DNA of 46,251 nucleotides, from the NCBI GenBank assembly GCA_030151635.1, contig JASLDF010000073.1:1-46251 (forward strand). The letters are read 5' to 3'. The position numbers were made by a program, and so were the translations under genes. Of this stretch, positions 17,417 to 25,473 are shown piece by piece; position 1 is the first letter of the stretch; the number at the start of each line of letters is the position of its first letter. Source of the DNA: Bacteroides sp. Lineage in GTDB: Bacteria > Bacteroidota > Bacteroidia > Bacteroidales > Bacteroidaceae. The notes under the pieces were generated by a model. The model made no database searches. It was not told the DNA's origin and saw nothing but the letters and a program-made list of their open reading frames with translations.

Positions 17417-18254
17417 GGTTCCAAGTTTTACATTCAGAGTATTCTCCTAATTTTTTTAATTCTTTGGTTAGTGGTTTGATTGCATCTAGTGCCATTTGAT
17501 ATTCATGATAGTTATCAAACGTAATATCTATATAAAACTGATACTCCCACTCTCTACCTAGTATGGGTAAAGATTGAATCTTTGTTAGATTCATTTTATA
17601 GTACGATAGAATAGATAATACCGGTGATAGGCTTCCTGTTTCATGTGGAAGTGTAAACACTAAGCTTGATTTATTCTTAGTTTCTGATACCTGTACTTCG
17701 TTATTCTTATTTGATTCTACAACAAGGAATCTGGTGAAATTATGTTTATTAGTTTCTATTCCTTCTTGAAGTATTTTCATATTATTTAGTTCGGCAGCTC
17801 TTTTTGAACATATTGCTGCATGTCCTCTTAGATTTTCCTTCTTTATAATTTCTGCACTTAGTGCGGTGTCTTCACACTCAACTACACGCATTGGTTTGTG
17901 TTTTTGAAGAAACTCACGGCATTGCATTAAAGCAATAGGGTGTGAGTTGATTTCTCTTATATCTTCCCAAGTTTCTTCGGGTAAACAAGTAAAGCAGTGT
18001 GAAATGCGAAGCTTATGCTCTCCAATGATTGTGGTATTGCTTTCTTTTAATAATTCATTGTTGTGTAGTAAACTTCCTGCTATTGTGTTTTCAATTGCCA
18101 ACATGCCTAGAACAGCATCATCTTTTTCTATTTCCTCGAACACCTCTTCGAAAGTTGAGCAACAGATTAACTCTATTTCCTCTTTTGCGAAATACTCATG
18201 TGCTGCTATGTCATGGAATGATCCTAAGAATCCTTGTATTGCTATTTTTTTCAT
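17391..18254 (-). CDS. pheA: prephenate dehydratase with ACT domain
   Basis: Converts prephenate to phenylpyruvate for phenylalanine synthesis. I place the start at ATG 18254 (MKKIAIQGFLGSFHDIAAHEYF). The frame stays open 12 codons further up, but those would overlap the attenuator terminator. The catalytic domain has GSFHDIAA, MLAIENTIAGSL and the Thr-Arg-Phe motif NFTRFLVVE (about residue 178). A C-terminal ACT domain (about residues 200-280) probably senses Phe. Its effector motifs are variant: GSLSPVL instead of GAL and IQSLP instead of IESRP. Length is 287 residues. It is the first gene of the pheA-aminotransferase-DAHPS/CM-tyrA operon, under the leader described at 18271-18475. Confidence 0.95.
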   Translation of the reverse strand: MKKIAIQGFLGSFHDIAAHEYFAKEEIELICCSTFEEVFEEIEKDDAVLGMLAIENTIAGSLLHNNELLKESNTTIIGEHKLRISHCFTCLPEETWEDIREINSHPIALMQCREFLQKHKPMRVVECEDTALSAEIIKKENLRGHAAICSKRAAELNNMKILQEGIETNKHNFTRFLVVESNKNNEVQVSETKNKSSLVFTLPHETGSLSPVLSILSYYKMNLTKIQSLPILGREWEYQFYIDITFDNYHEYQMALDAIKPLTKELKKLGEYSECKTWNHVEHTTSK

Positions 18255-18270
18255 GTCTTTAAATTGATGC

Positions 18271-18304
18271 AAAAAAAAAGTCCCACTCAATTGAGCGGGA
18301 CTTT
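18271..18304 (-). terminator. attenuator (regulated intrinsic terminator) upstream of pheA
   Basis: On the minus strand AAAGTCCCGCTC / GAGTGGGACTTT form a 12 bp stem with one G-U pair around loop AATT. Nine T follow, ending 16 bases before the pheA ATG. The 5' arm (CCCGCTC) can instead pair with GAGCGGG inside the upstream leader peptide gene, the expected antiterminator. Confidence 0.9.
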
Positions 18305-18358
18305 AAATATATAAAGTTTATAAATTCTCTGTAAATATTTACATACAACTCCCCGCTC
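18293..18358 (-). promoter_or_regulatory. antiterminator pairing of the pheA leader
   Basis: GAGCGGG in leader codons 20-22 (within 18350-18358) is perfectly complementary over 7 bp to CCCGCTC (18293-18299), the 5' arm of the terminator. A further G-U pair is possible. A ribosome halted at the Phe/Tyr codons leaves the first segment free. A ribosome reaching the stop codon at 18339 covers it and lets the terminator form. Confidence 0.75.
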
Positions 18359-18416
18359 TACTTTGTTTCATAAAGTAAAAATAAAAGAAGTAATATGTAA
18401 ATGAAAATGCGTTCAT
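18339..18416 (-). CDS. pheL: Phe/Tyr-rich leader peptide of the pheA operon
   Basis: A 25-codon frame starts at ATG 18416 and ends with TAA at 18339-18341. Residues 4-15 read FSFTYYFFYFYF: six Phe and four Tyr in 12 positions. The rest is M-N-A before and MKQSRAGSCM after. This is the composition expected of an attenuation leader peptide that measures charged tRNA-Phe and tRNA-Tyr. It lies about 27 bases downstream of a good -7 element and has no Shine-Dalgarno, as is normal here. The C-terminal codons contain the antiterminator segment. The symbol follows proteobacterial pheL by function; sequence homology is not implied. A chance frame with this bias in this position is very unlikely. Confidence 0.85.
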   Translation of the reverse strand: MNAFSFTYYFFYFYFMKQSRAGSCM

Positions 18417-18442
18417 ACTATAATTTTTCTATTGTATTGAGG

Positions 18443-18475
18443 CAAATATAAGACTATTTAATTAAAACAAGCAAA
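18443..18475 (-). promoter_or_regulatory. promoter of the pheA leader and operon
   Basis: On the minus strand a perfect -33 TTTG (18472-18475) and a perfect -7 TATATTTG (18443-18450) are separated by 21 bases. Transcription should begin near 18436, about 20 bases before the leader peptide ATG. Confidence 0.8.
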
Positions 18476-18510
18476 TAATCTGACATTTTATTTTTATAGG
18501 TAGTCTGGAA

Positions 18511-19437
18511 TTACAGGTTTTTAAACTGACCATCAATTGCTTCTTTTCGCTCTGGAGCTAGTCTAAGTACAGTTTGTAAATCTTCTAACGCACCGTTTTT
18601 ATCTCCTAAAAGAAATTTTACATTTCCTCTCATTTGATGTGTATCAGCTATTTCCGGGCTTAATTCAAGGCTTTCATTTAAGATTGTAAGGGCCTCTTCA
18701 AGTTGCTTATTCGTAACATAGATTTTCGCCAAATTCAAGTAGGCTTCATGGTTAAACGGATTAAGCTCTACTATCTTTTTGTAAATAGTAATTGCATCAC
18801 CAATATTCTCGCTTTGTTCGAAAATCGTAGCTTTAAGTAGTAATGCATCCTCATTGTTCTTATCTCTTTCAAGTAAATTGTCAAGGTCTTCTTGTGCATT
18901 ATCTATTTGCCCCATCTCTAAAAGAATTTTTGCACGCATGTATAAGGCATTAGTATGGTAGTTATCTATGGCAATGCATCTTGTTAAAGATGCGATAGCA
19001 TTGAATAAATCTTTTAAGCTGTAGTGAGCAACACCTTGAGCATATAAAGCATCCGTATTGGCTTCGTCTTGAGTTAATATTTCATGGCTAAGCTCAATAA
19101 TCTTGTTGAATTCACCAATATGTTGGTAGATATTAATGAGATTGATTTTAATGTCTATAGAGTTGGGTAGTAACTCTTTTACTTTTTGCATATTAATTAA
19201 TGCAAGGTCGAATTGACCATTTCGGATATATAGTTTACTAGAGTAAATTAATCCGTCTAAATCGTTAGGCTTTAGCTCTAATATCTTGTGATAAAACGCT
19301 TCGGCTTGATCTAGCTGCCCAGTTTTAAGTGCTTTTAGACCATCGATCTTTAGAGTTTGGATAATTTTACTTTGTTCTTTTTCTCTTTTGTCTTCATCAG
19401 AAGACTTTCTTCCGAACAGTTTACTTATTAGGTTCAC
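18511..19437 (-). CDS. tetratricopeptide-repeat protein
   Basis: A 308-residue protein made almost wholly of TPR units from about residue 28 to 305. Examples are GLKALKTGQLDQAEAFYHKI, AYLNLAKIYVTNKQLEEALT and the final HQMRGNVKFLLGDKNGALED. About eight units can be counted. The N-terminus (MNLISKLFGRKSSDEDKREKEQ) is short and charged, with no signal peptide, so it is probably cytoplasmic. It is a protein-interaction scaffold of unknown partner. It is transcribed in the same direction as recQ, 89 bases downstream of it, with its own candidate -7 element. Confidence 0.8.
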   Translation of the reverse strand: MNLISKLFGRKSSDEDKREKEQSKIIQTLKIDGLKALKTGQLDQAEAFYHKILELKPNDLDGLIYSSKLYIRNGQFDLALINMQKVKELLPNSIDIKINLINIYQHIGEFNKIIELSHEILTQDEANTDALYAQGVAHYSLKDLFNAIASLTRCIAIDNYHTNALYMRAKILLEMGQIDNAQEDLDNLLERDKNNEDALLLKATIFEQSENIGDAITIYKKIVELNPFNHEAYLNLAKIYVTNKQLEEALTILNESLELSPEIADTHQMRGNVKFLLGDKNGALEDLQTVLRLAPERKEAIDGQFKNL

Positions 19438-19463
19438 GGAGTTATATTGATATTTGTTGTGTG

Positions 19464-19471
19464 CAAAATTA
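19464..19471 (-). promoter_or_regulatory. candidate -7 element for the TPR gene
   Basis: TAATTTTG on the minus strand fits TAnnTTTG and lies 27 bases before the TPR gene start. No clear -33. Confidence 0.45.
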
Positions 19472-19526
19472 ATAAATAAACTGCTTTATTGCAGATTATT
19501 CAGGAAAATATAATAGAATGAGCAAC

Positions 19527-21443
19527 TTACTCTTTGTCTTTAAAAGGCTTTGCTTGAATTTTACCATCTAGTACATAGAGTCTATGTTCATCAATAAGCC
19601 AACGAATTTGTTCACTTATTTCATCTGAAGAAAATTTAATCTTGTCGATGAGTTCTAGAAAAGTAAGTGCTTTTCCTTCCGTTAATTCAGCAATTTGAAC
19701 AAAAACTTCATTCACATCAATCTTTTTAGTCTTGTATTTTCTTTTGTTAATACAGACATCGCAATGTCCACAGTCCTCTTCATTCTGTTCTCCGAAGTAT
19801 CGCAATAAAACCCGACTTCTACATACAGTATCTTCGGTTGCATAGTGAAGTATCTGTTCAACCTGCTTTGTATAGTTGTCTCTTCGATCTTCAAATACAA
19901 TTTTGGGAATTTGAATGTACTTCCTATCTAATCTTTCTCGGGTATATATGATGAATGGTGTTTTCTTTCGGGGTACATAATCTATGATTCTTCTCCTAGC
20001 TAAAGTTACGAGTGCTTCATAAATTGCTTGTCTTGTTAAGCCCGTTTTTATCCCTAGCGTGTCTTCATTTATATATGCATATTCAGTAAAAACCCCCGTA
20101 TATGATCTTAAAACAGAATTAATTAATTTCTCAATATCAGAATTCTCATTCTTAAGTGCATAGAGTTCTTCTCTTCTCACTTTAAATATGATTCGCGAAG
20201 CGTTGTCTTGTTCTGCAGTATATTCGAGTATTCCAGCTTGAGTAAGAATAGACAATGCGTTGTGAGCAGGAACAGGGAAGTGTTTGAACTTTACGCAAAA
20301 TTCTTCCAAATTAAAATCATAAATACAGCCCAAACCATCTCCGACAGCCATTTGATAATAGTATTGAAGATGTTCGTATAAATTTAAAATATACTCGCGA
20401 TCGGGGTAGTTATCTTTAATACGTTTTTGAAGCTTTGTACTGTCTGATTTAGAGTAGAGTAGAATTGCACGTGCATTTAACAAATCACGTCCAGCACGGC
20501 CTGCCTCTTGGAAATATGCTTCAAGAGAATCAGGTAGGTCTATGTGCACAACAAGTCTAACATCAGGTTTGTCAATTCCCATTCCAAATGCATTGGTGGC
20601 TACCATTACGCGATACTTGCCATCTTGCCACCCAGCTTGTCGTTGGTCTTTAGTAAGGTTGTTGAGGCCTGCATGGTAAAATGTAGCTGTTATGTTATTG
20701 CGGTTTAAATAATCTGTAATCTCTTTAGTCCTCTTCCTACTTCTTGCATAAATGATTGTACTACCTGATAATTTTTGAAGAAGTTTTAACGTAACACCTT
20801 CTTTATCATCTGTGTTGTGGACGATATAGGCTATGTTTTTACGTTGAAAACTCATTCGGAAAACATTCTCCTCTTTGAAGTTTAGTTTAGCTTGAATGTC
20901 TTTTACAACTTCGGGTGTTGCTGTTGCTGTTAAAGCTAAAATAGGAGTGTTTGGGATAAGCTCCCTTATTTCATTTATTTTGAGATATGCGGGTCTAAAA
21001 TCGTAACCCCATTGCGATATGCAGTGGCTTTCATCTACTGCTATCATTAAAATATTCATGCGTTTAACTTTCTCTTTAAAAAGATCGGTAGCTAAACGCT
21101 CTGGTGAGATGTATAGAAATTTGTAATTGCCAAATATGCAATTCTCTAGCGTAGTCAATATCTCGGCTTTGGTCATACCTGAATAGATAGCTAGTGCCTT
21201 AATCCCTCTTTTTTTAAGATTTTCGACTTGATCTTTCATCAAGGCGATTAAGGGAGTGATGACAAGACACATTCCTTCTTTAGCCATTGTGGGTACTTGA
21301 AAGGTTATTGACTTACCTCCACCCGTAGGCATTAGCCCTAATGTGTCTTTACCAGAGCCGATACTTTCAATGATATCTTGTTGGATACCTCTGAAAGCAT
21401 CATATCCCCAGTATTGCTTTAGTATTTCTAAGTATGTAGCCAT
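19527..21443 (-). CDS. recQ: RecQ-family ATP-dependent DNA helicase
   Basis: 3'-5' superfamily 2 helicase acting in recombination and repair. Motifs in order are: N-terminal YWGYDAFRGIQ (motif 0), Walker A LMPTGGGKSITFQVP, VITPLIALMKDQV, DESHCISQWGYDFRPAY (DExH plus the aromatic-rich loop), ALTATATPEV, TIIYARSRKRT, TFYHAGL, VATNAFGMGIDKPDVRLVVH and YFQEAGRAGRD. The zinc-binding cysteines of the RecQ-Ct domain are in TVCRSRVLLRYFGEQNEEDCGHCDVC. At 638 residues there is room for a winged helix but no clear HRDC domain. Only 6 bases separate it from recJ upstream, so RecJ nuclease and RecQ helicase, known functional partners, are cotranscribed. Confidence 0.95.
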   Translation of the reverse strand: MATYLEILKQYWGYDAFRGIQQDIIESIGSGKDTLGLMPTGGGKSITFQVPTMAKEGMCLVITPLIALMKDQVENLKKRGIKALAIYSGMTKAEILTTLENCIFGNYKFLYISPERLATDLFKEKVKRMNILMIAVDESHCISQWGYDFRPAYLKINEIRELIPNTPILALTATATPEVVKDIQAKLNFKEENVFRMSFQRKNIAYIVHNTDDKEGVTLKLLQKLSGSTIIYARSRKRTKEITDYLNRNNITATFYHAGLNNLTKDQRQAGWQDGKYRVMVATNAFGMGIDKPDVRLVVHIDLPDSLEAYFQEAGRAGRDLLNARAILLYSKSDSTKLQKRIKDNYPDREYILNLYEHLQYYYQMAVGDGLGCIYDFNLEEFCVKFKHFPVPAHNALSILTQAGILEYTAEQDNASRIIFKVRREELYALKNENSDIEKLINSVLRSYTGVFTEYAYINEDTLGIKTGLTRQAIYEALVTLARRRIIDYVPRKKTPFIIYTRERLDRKYIQIPKIVFEDRRDNYTKQVEQILHYATEDTVCRSRVLLRYFGEQNEEDCGHCDVCINKRKYKTKKIDVNEVFVQIAELTEGKALTFLELIDKIKFSSDEISEQIRWLIDEHRLYVLDGKIQAKPFKDKE

Positions 21444-21449
21444 TTGTGC

Positions 21450-23171
21450 CTACTTTTCGATAGGTTTTATATCTTCAATATGTAATTGAATTTCGCCTTT
21501 CTTATGTGTGTTTGCCTCAATTGCGTAGCAAATATCAAAAGATCGTCTTGTCTTAATATATCTTACGTGCGAACTTTGTCCAAACGCAATTCCGTTAAGA
21601 ATGTTGTTCGATTTACTATCTACAAGTTCTAGTTTAATATGTTCTTGTTTTCTTCCCACCACTTTACTTGTACCATAGTCATAAACTTCGTGAGTACTGA
21701 AGATGGGTTTTGGATTCATTGGTCCATAAGGATTAAACTTTTTAAGATCTTTACAAAACTTATAATTAATTTCTTTAAAGCTCAACTCCTCTTCTATGTC
21801 AATGGTTGAATACATTTGCTCGGGAAGTATATTTTCTCCTACAAAGTTTTCAAAACGTTTGGTAAACACTTCGACAACTTCTTCTTTAAGCGATAATCCA
21901 GCAGCATACGTGTGTCCACCAAAGCTATCAAGAAGATCTTTGCAACTCTCAATGGCTTTATAAACATCAAAACCGGGAACTGAACGAGCAGACCCTGTAA
22001 CAATATCACCGCTTTTACACAAAACTACAGCAGGACGATAATACAACTCGGTTAATCTTGAAGCTACAATTCCAATAACTCCTTGATGCCAATTTTCATT
22101 GTAAAGAACAATTGAGTGGAGCGAAGAAATATCTCCAATATCTTCTACAATTTTATTAGCTTCTTCGGTCATTGATTTATCCAAATCCTTACGAGTTTCA
22201 TTGTATTCATTGATTTGGTTACTCATTTTAGTAGCAACAGCGTAACTACTTTCTACTAGCAGATCAACAGATTCTTTTCCTTTTTCAATACGACCAGATG
22301 CATTGATGCGAGGTCCTATTTTAAAGACGATATCACTCAACGTGATTTCTTTATTGTTTAGGCCACAGATATCAATAATGGATTTTAATCCGATACTAGG
22401 GTTGCTATTTAATTGTTTTAAACCAAAATAGGTAAGCACCCTATTCTCTCCCATAATAGGAACGATATCAGAAGCAACACTAACTGCAACTAAATCCAAT
22501 AAAGGAGTCAGCTCTTTTAAAGGAATATTGTTGCTTTGCGAAAATGCTTGCATTAATTTAAATCCCACACCACAACCAGAAAGGTGTGAATAGGGATAAG
22601 TATTATCTGCACGTTTGGCATTGAGAATAGCTGTTGCAGGAGGTAGAACATCATCTGGTACGTGGTGATCGCAGATAATGAAATCAATTCCTTTTTCTTT
22701 GGCATAAGTAATTTCTGGCACAGCCTTTATACCACAGTCTAATACTATAATCAGTTGTACACCTTGTTCAGCAGCATAATCTATACCCTGAACAGACACA
22801 CCATACCCTTCACCATAACGATTGGGAATGTAGTATTCTATATTAGAATAGTACTTTCTAATGAAGCTATATACTAAGGCAACCGAAGTTGTCCCATCAA
22901 CATCATAATCACCGTAAACCATAATTCGTTCCTTGTTACCAATTGCTTGGTTTAAACGTTCCACGGCAATATCCATATCCTTCATCAAGAATGGATCATG
23001 CAAGTGTTCTATTTTAGGCTCGAAAAAAGTTCTAGCATCCTCTTGAGTTGTTATTCCCCTTTGAATCAATAGTCTTGTTAGAATTGGACTTATACCAAGT
23101 TCTCTAGACAACTTTTTACTTAGTTCAATTTGATCTGGTGTATAAGTGCGTAAATTCCATAGATGATTCAT
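21450..23171 (-). CDS. recJ: single-stranded-DNA exonuclease RecJ
   Basis: 5'-3' ssDNA exonuclease of the DHH superfamily. The motifs are MVYGDYDVDGTTSVALVYSF (motif I), LDCGIKA, FIICDHHVPDD (DHH), SGCGVGFKL and GPRINASGRI. The DHHA1 domain contains GGHTYAAGLSL, and a C-terminal OB domain (PIFSTHEVYDYGTSKVVGR) follows. At 573 residues it is full length. The stop lies 6 bases before recQ. RecJ and RecQ together resect gapped or stalled forks, and their shared transcript fits this. Confidence 0.96.
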   Translation of the reverse strand: MNHLWNLRTYTPDQIELSKKLSRELGISPILTRLLIQRGITTQEDARTFFEPKIEHLHDPFLMKDMDIAVERLNQAIGNKERIMVYGDYDVDGTTSVALVYSFIRKYYSNIEYYIPNRYGEGYGVSVQGIDYAAEQGVQLIIVLDCGIKAVPEITYAKEKGIDFIICDHHVPDDVLPPATAILNAKRADNTYPYSHLSGCGVGFKLMQAFSQSNNIPLKELTPLLDLVAVSVASDIVPIMGENRVLTYFGLKQLNSNPSIGLKSIIDICGLNNKEITLSDIVFKIGPRINASGRIEKGKESVDLLVESSYAVATKMSNQINEYNETRKDLDKSMTEEANKIVEDIGDISSLHSIVLYNENWHQGVIGIVASRLTELYYRPAVVLCKSGDIVTGSARSVPGFDVYKAIESCKDLLDSFGGHTYAAGLSLKEEVVEVFTKRFENFVGENILPEQMYSTIDIEEELSFKEINYKFCKDLKKFNPYGPMNPKPIFSTHEVYDYGTSKVVGRKQEHIKLELVDSKSNNILNGIAFGQSSHVRYIKTRRSFDICYAIEANTHKKGEIQLHIEDIKPIEK

Positions 23172-23311
23172 TTATATATTTTTTCTTTCTTTATTCGAAT
23201 GAGTACAGCAATAATCTATATAGACTACTGCATTGTTCTGTAAAAGTACTAAAAAACGAGAATATTACCGATGCTTCTTGTATAATTTAGTGGTGTATAA
23301 TTGTAGTAATG

Positions 23312-23348
23312 CAAAAGAGGTGGATAATAGTTACCTATATCCACCTCT
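23312..23348 (-). terminator. hairpin after the NAD(P)H oxidoreductase gene
   Basis: Arms AGAGGTGGATA and TATCCACCTCT (23316-23326 and 23338-23348) pair perfectly, followed on the minus strand by a short TTTT. It lies 23 bases past the stop of the minus-strand gene. Confidence 0.7.
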
Positions 23349-23370
23349 GGTATTAATTGTATGTTGTTTT

Positions 23371-23904
23371 CTACTGATTTAAAACGTATTCAATGTATTT
23401 TGGGGCTGCTTTTTCGGCTTGTTCTTTTGAATTTGATGTTGGGGTAGAACCGAAATGTATAAAAGGTGGAGTCGCTTGAGCTCCTGTGTATTTGAACATT
23501 AAATACATCCCTATATAACAAGCTCCTAATGAAGGAAGCTCATCTTTCATGCCTTTGTATTTTTCTTCAGTGCCTCCAGCAGTTGCAACTAACCCAAAAG
23601 ATTTATTTTTTAAATTACCACCACCGGGACCGAAAGCCCAACCATATTGAAAGACGTCATCCAACCATTTTTTTAATAATGGAGTAACATTGTACCAATA
23701 AACAGGTGCTTGCAGAATTACTCGATTCGCTTGGCTTAATAAAGCTTGCTCTGCTTTGATATCAATATTGAAATCGGGATAAAGTGCATATAAATCATGA
23801 ATAATGACATCGTCATTTTGTTCATTTTTAAGTGCTTCTATAAATGTTTTGTTGACTGTTGACCCATTAAATTCTGGGTGAGCCAATATAACGAGTGTTG
23901 ACAT
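23371..23904 (-). CDS. KefF/MdaB-type NAD(P)H-dependent flavin oxidoreductase
   Basis: A 177-residue flavodoxin-like quinone reductase. The FMN or FAD phosphate loop is near the N-terminus (LAHPEFNGSTVNKTFIEAL). It has VILQAPVYWYNVTPLLKKWLDDVFQYGWAFG, which binds the flavin and forms part of the active site, then LVATAGGTEEKY. Family members two-electron-reduce quinones or regulate Kef potassium channels, but no kef gene is adjacent. It probably protects against electrophiles or quinones; the substrate is unknown. The thioesterase gene lies 35 bases upstream on the same strand. Confidence 0.85.
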   Translation of the reverse strand: MSTLVILAHPEFNGSTVNKTFIEALKNEQNDDVIIHDLYALYPDFNIDIKAEQALLSQANRVILQAPVYWYNVTPLLKKWLDDVFQYGWAFGPGGGNLKNKSFGLVATAGGTEEKYKGMKDELPSLGACYIGMYLMFKYTGAQATPPFIHFGSTPTSNSKEQAEKAAPKYIEYVLNQ

Positions 23905-23939
23905 ATGGATTACTATTTTTTAGGAAACCCACTTAAATA

Positions 23940-24371
23940 TCACTTTCTACGAACATCACGTCCTTCGTATTCACAAATTGCCTGTTTCCAATGATCAGGC
24001 ATTACTTTAGAGGCGTGGTTTTCTAGATCATAAGTGACCATAGTGGACTTACATTCACATTTAACTTGATTTGTTTGTAAATCCACAACTTGTTGATGTA
24101 GCTGAAAACTTTTATTACCAATTTCGATAACTGCTGTTCTAACAGCTATTTCATTTGTTGCATAAATCTGTTCTTTGAAATCAATCTCAAGATGAACGAC
24201 CATTATTGCATCTTTATTCCAATCAACATGGGGACATACATGAGCAAAATAGTTTGTTTTGCCTAAGTCGTAAAACGAGAAATATACCGAATTGTTCACG
24301 TGCCCAAATTGGTCTATGTCATTAAAACGCAGTTGAATTGGGATGATGTGTTTAAAATTTATCTGTTCCAT
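23940..24371 (-). CDS. acyl-CoA thioesterase of the 4-hydroxybenzoyl-CoA (hotdog) family
   Basis: A 143-residue single hotdog-fold protein that hydrolyses an acyl-CoA or acyl-ACP. The hallmark is LRFNDIDQFGHVNNSVYFSFYDLGKTNYF, with the catalytic Asp in the D-x-x-GHVNN-x-x-Y motif. EIDFKEQIYATNEIAVRTAVIEIGNKSF and ECKSTMVTYD follow the FcbC/YbgC pattern. Substrate chain length cannot be judged. It lies upstream of the flavin oxidoreductase. An unusual folded repeat (24392-24484) lies in the sequence just 5' of its start. Confidence 0.85.
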   Translation of the reverse strand: MEQINFKHIIPIQLRFNDIDQFGHVNNSVYFSFYDLGKTNYFAHVCPHVDWNKDAIMVVHLEIDFKEQIYATNEIAVRTAVIEIGNKSFQLHQQVVDLQTNQVKCECKSTMVTYDLENHASKVMPDHWKQAICEYEGRDVRRK

Positions 24372-24391
24372 ATTTCATTTGAGTTTGCTGT

Positions 24392-24484
24392 AATTGGTTG
24401 TACAATAGTGTCTTGTGTTCGAATATCCTTGCTGATTAAGATTTACAGTAAGGCTAGTCTTACCCATCAGCACTATTGTCAATT
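24392..24484. repeat. nested inverted repeat, possible structured RNA or small palindromic element
   Basis: Four nested pairings are visible: AATTG/CAATT, then ACAATAGTG (24402-24410) with CACTATTGT (24471-24479), then CTGAT (24432-24436) with ATCAG (24466-24470), and an inner GTAAG/CTTAC (24448-24463). It lies 21-113 bases upstream of the thioesterase ATG on the minus strand. Confidence 0.5.
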
Positions 24485-24716
24485 TTGTAATCTTTATAGA
24501 CTTATTATATAAAAATCACCTTTGGTTGAGGCTCAATCGATTAAAGCAATCTCTTAATAAGATTATAATTATACAAAGTTATAAATACTTTGCCTTAATG
24601 TAACCTTATTGCTTCTTCAATGTATTAGATAAAAGCTAAATTTAAAGTATATAACATTAATTGAGATAGTTTTATGAGTGTTTAAAAGGTTTAGAACTCC
24701 CATAATATCCGTTTTA

Positions 24717-24751
24717 TTTGTGGAGTACTTCATTAAAAAACATTATTTTTG
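24717..24751 (+). promoter_or_regulatory. promoter of the Sua5/TsaC-type gene
   Basis: TTTG (24717-24720) and TATTTTTG (24744-24751, perfect -7) are 23 bases apart, slightly long. The -7 ends 28 bases before the ATG at 24780, which rules out the longer upstream frame. Confidence 0.6.
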
Positions 24752-24779
24752 CCATTCTAACAATTGTTTATTCAGAATT

Positions 24780-25343
24780 ATGATCGATGATATCAAAAAA
24801 TCCTGTGAGATTTTAGAAAAAGGGGGCGTTATACTTTACCCTACTGATACGGTGTGGGGATTGGGTTGCGATGCAACGAATCCTGAGGCAGTGGCTCGTG
24901 TTTATGAAATTAAAAAACGTTTAGACAGTAAGGCGTTATTAGTGTTGGTTGATTCAGATGTAAAAGTCGACTTTTATGTTGATACAGCTCCTTCTGTTGC
25001 TTGGGATTTGATTGAAGCTGCAAATAAACCGTTGACTATAATTTATGATGATGCACGTAATTTAGCAGCAAACCTCATTGCCGACGATGGTAGCGTAGGG
25101 ATTAGAATAACCAATGAAGAGTTCTCTAAAAAACTATGTCAACGATTTCGTAAGGCTTTAGTTTCAACCTCTGCTAATATCAGTGGAGAGCCTACTCCTC
25201 GTAATTTTTCGGAAATTAGTGAAGAGGTTAAGAGCCAAGTCGATTATATAGTTAACTATCGACAAGAAGATCTTTCGTACCCAAGTCCTTCTAGTATTAT
25301 TAAGCTAGGTAAGGGAGGTTTAATCAAAATTATTCGCGAATAA
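24780..25343 (+). CDS. L-threonylcarbamoyladenylate synthase (Sua5/YciO/YrdC family)
   Basis: Makes threonylcarbamoyl-AMP from Thr, bicarbonate and ATP for tRNA t6A37. I start at ATG 24780 (MIDDIKKSCEILEKGG), giving 188 residues. The open frame extends 34 codons upstream, but that part crosses the promoter and is not family-like. The YrdC signature is GGVILYPTDTVWGLGCDATNPEAVARVYEIKKR. Further motifs are ALLVLVDS, GSVGIRITNEEF, STSANISGEPTPRNFSEI and the C-terminal PSSIIKLGKGGLIKIIRE. It is short, without the C-terminal Sua5 domain, so TsaC or YciO are both possible. The next gene, clcA-like, follows after 130 bases. Confidence 0.9.
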   Translation: MIDDIKKSCEILEKGGVILYPTDTVWGLGCDATNPEAVARVYEIKKRLDSKALLVLVDSDVKVDFYVDTAPSVAWDLIEAANKPLTIIYDDARNLAANLIADDGSVGIRITNEEFSKKLCQRFRKALVSTSANISGEPTPRNFSEISEEVKSQVDYIVNYRQEDLSYPSPSSIIKLGKGGLIKIIRE

Positions 25344-25473
25344 ATCGCAAGCATTCAATAAATTATAATTATTTTAATGCCTAAATGCCAATTTTGCTAA
25401 ATTGGTATAGATTTACTATGCATATCTAATAGCAGACGTGTTGAAAATGCGTCTGTTTATATTTTTATATTAT

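Larger units (their letters stand above)
24372..24779. other. 408-base intergenic region between divergent genes
   Basis: No credible gene is present; a 70-codon plus-strand frame overlapping the thioesterase is a shadow. It holds the nested inverted repeat at 24392-24484, a TAACTTTG -7-like match on the minus strand (24574-24581), and the promoter of the Sua5-type gene (24717-24751). The rest is AT-rich with nothing I can identify. Confidence 0.7.

Noticed and set aside
18255..18290. 12-codon N-terminal extension of PheA
   Set aside because: It would run through the T-tract and half of the terminator; family homology starts at MKKIAIQG.
24300..24512. 70-codon plus-strand frame between the thioesterase and the Sua5-type gene
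   Set aside because: It overlaps the thioesterase start on the other strand, has no promoter, and covers the nested inverted repeat; its composition is not protein-like.
24678..24779. 34-codon N-terminal extension of the Sua5-type protein
   Set aside because: The promoter -7 element lies within it, and family homology begins at the ATG at 24780.
25388..25405. CCAATTT-TGCT-AAATTGG hairpin before the ClC gene as a terminator
   Set aside because: The stem is AT-rich and is not followed by a T-run; too weak to call.
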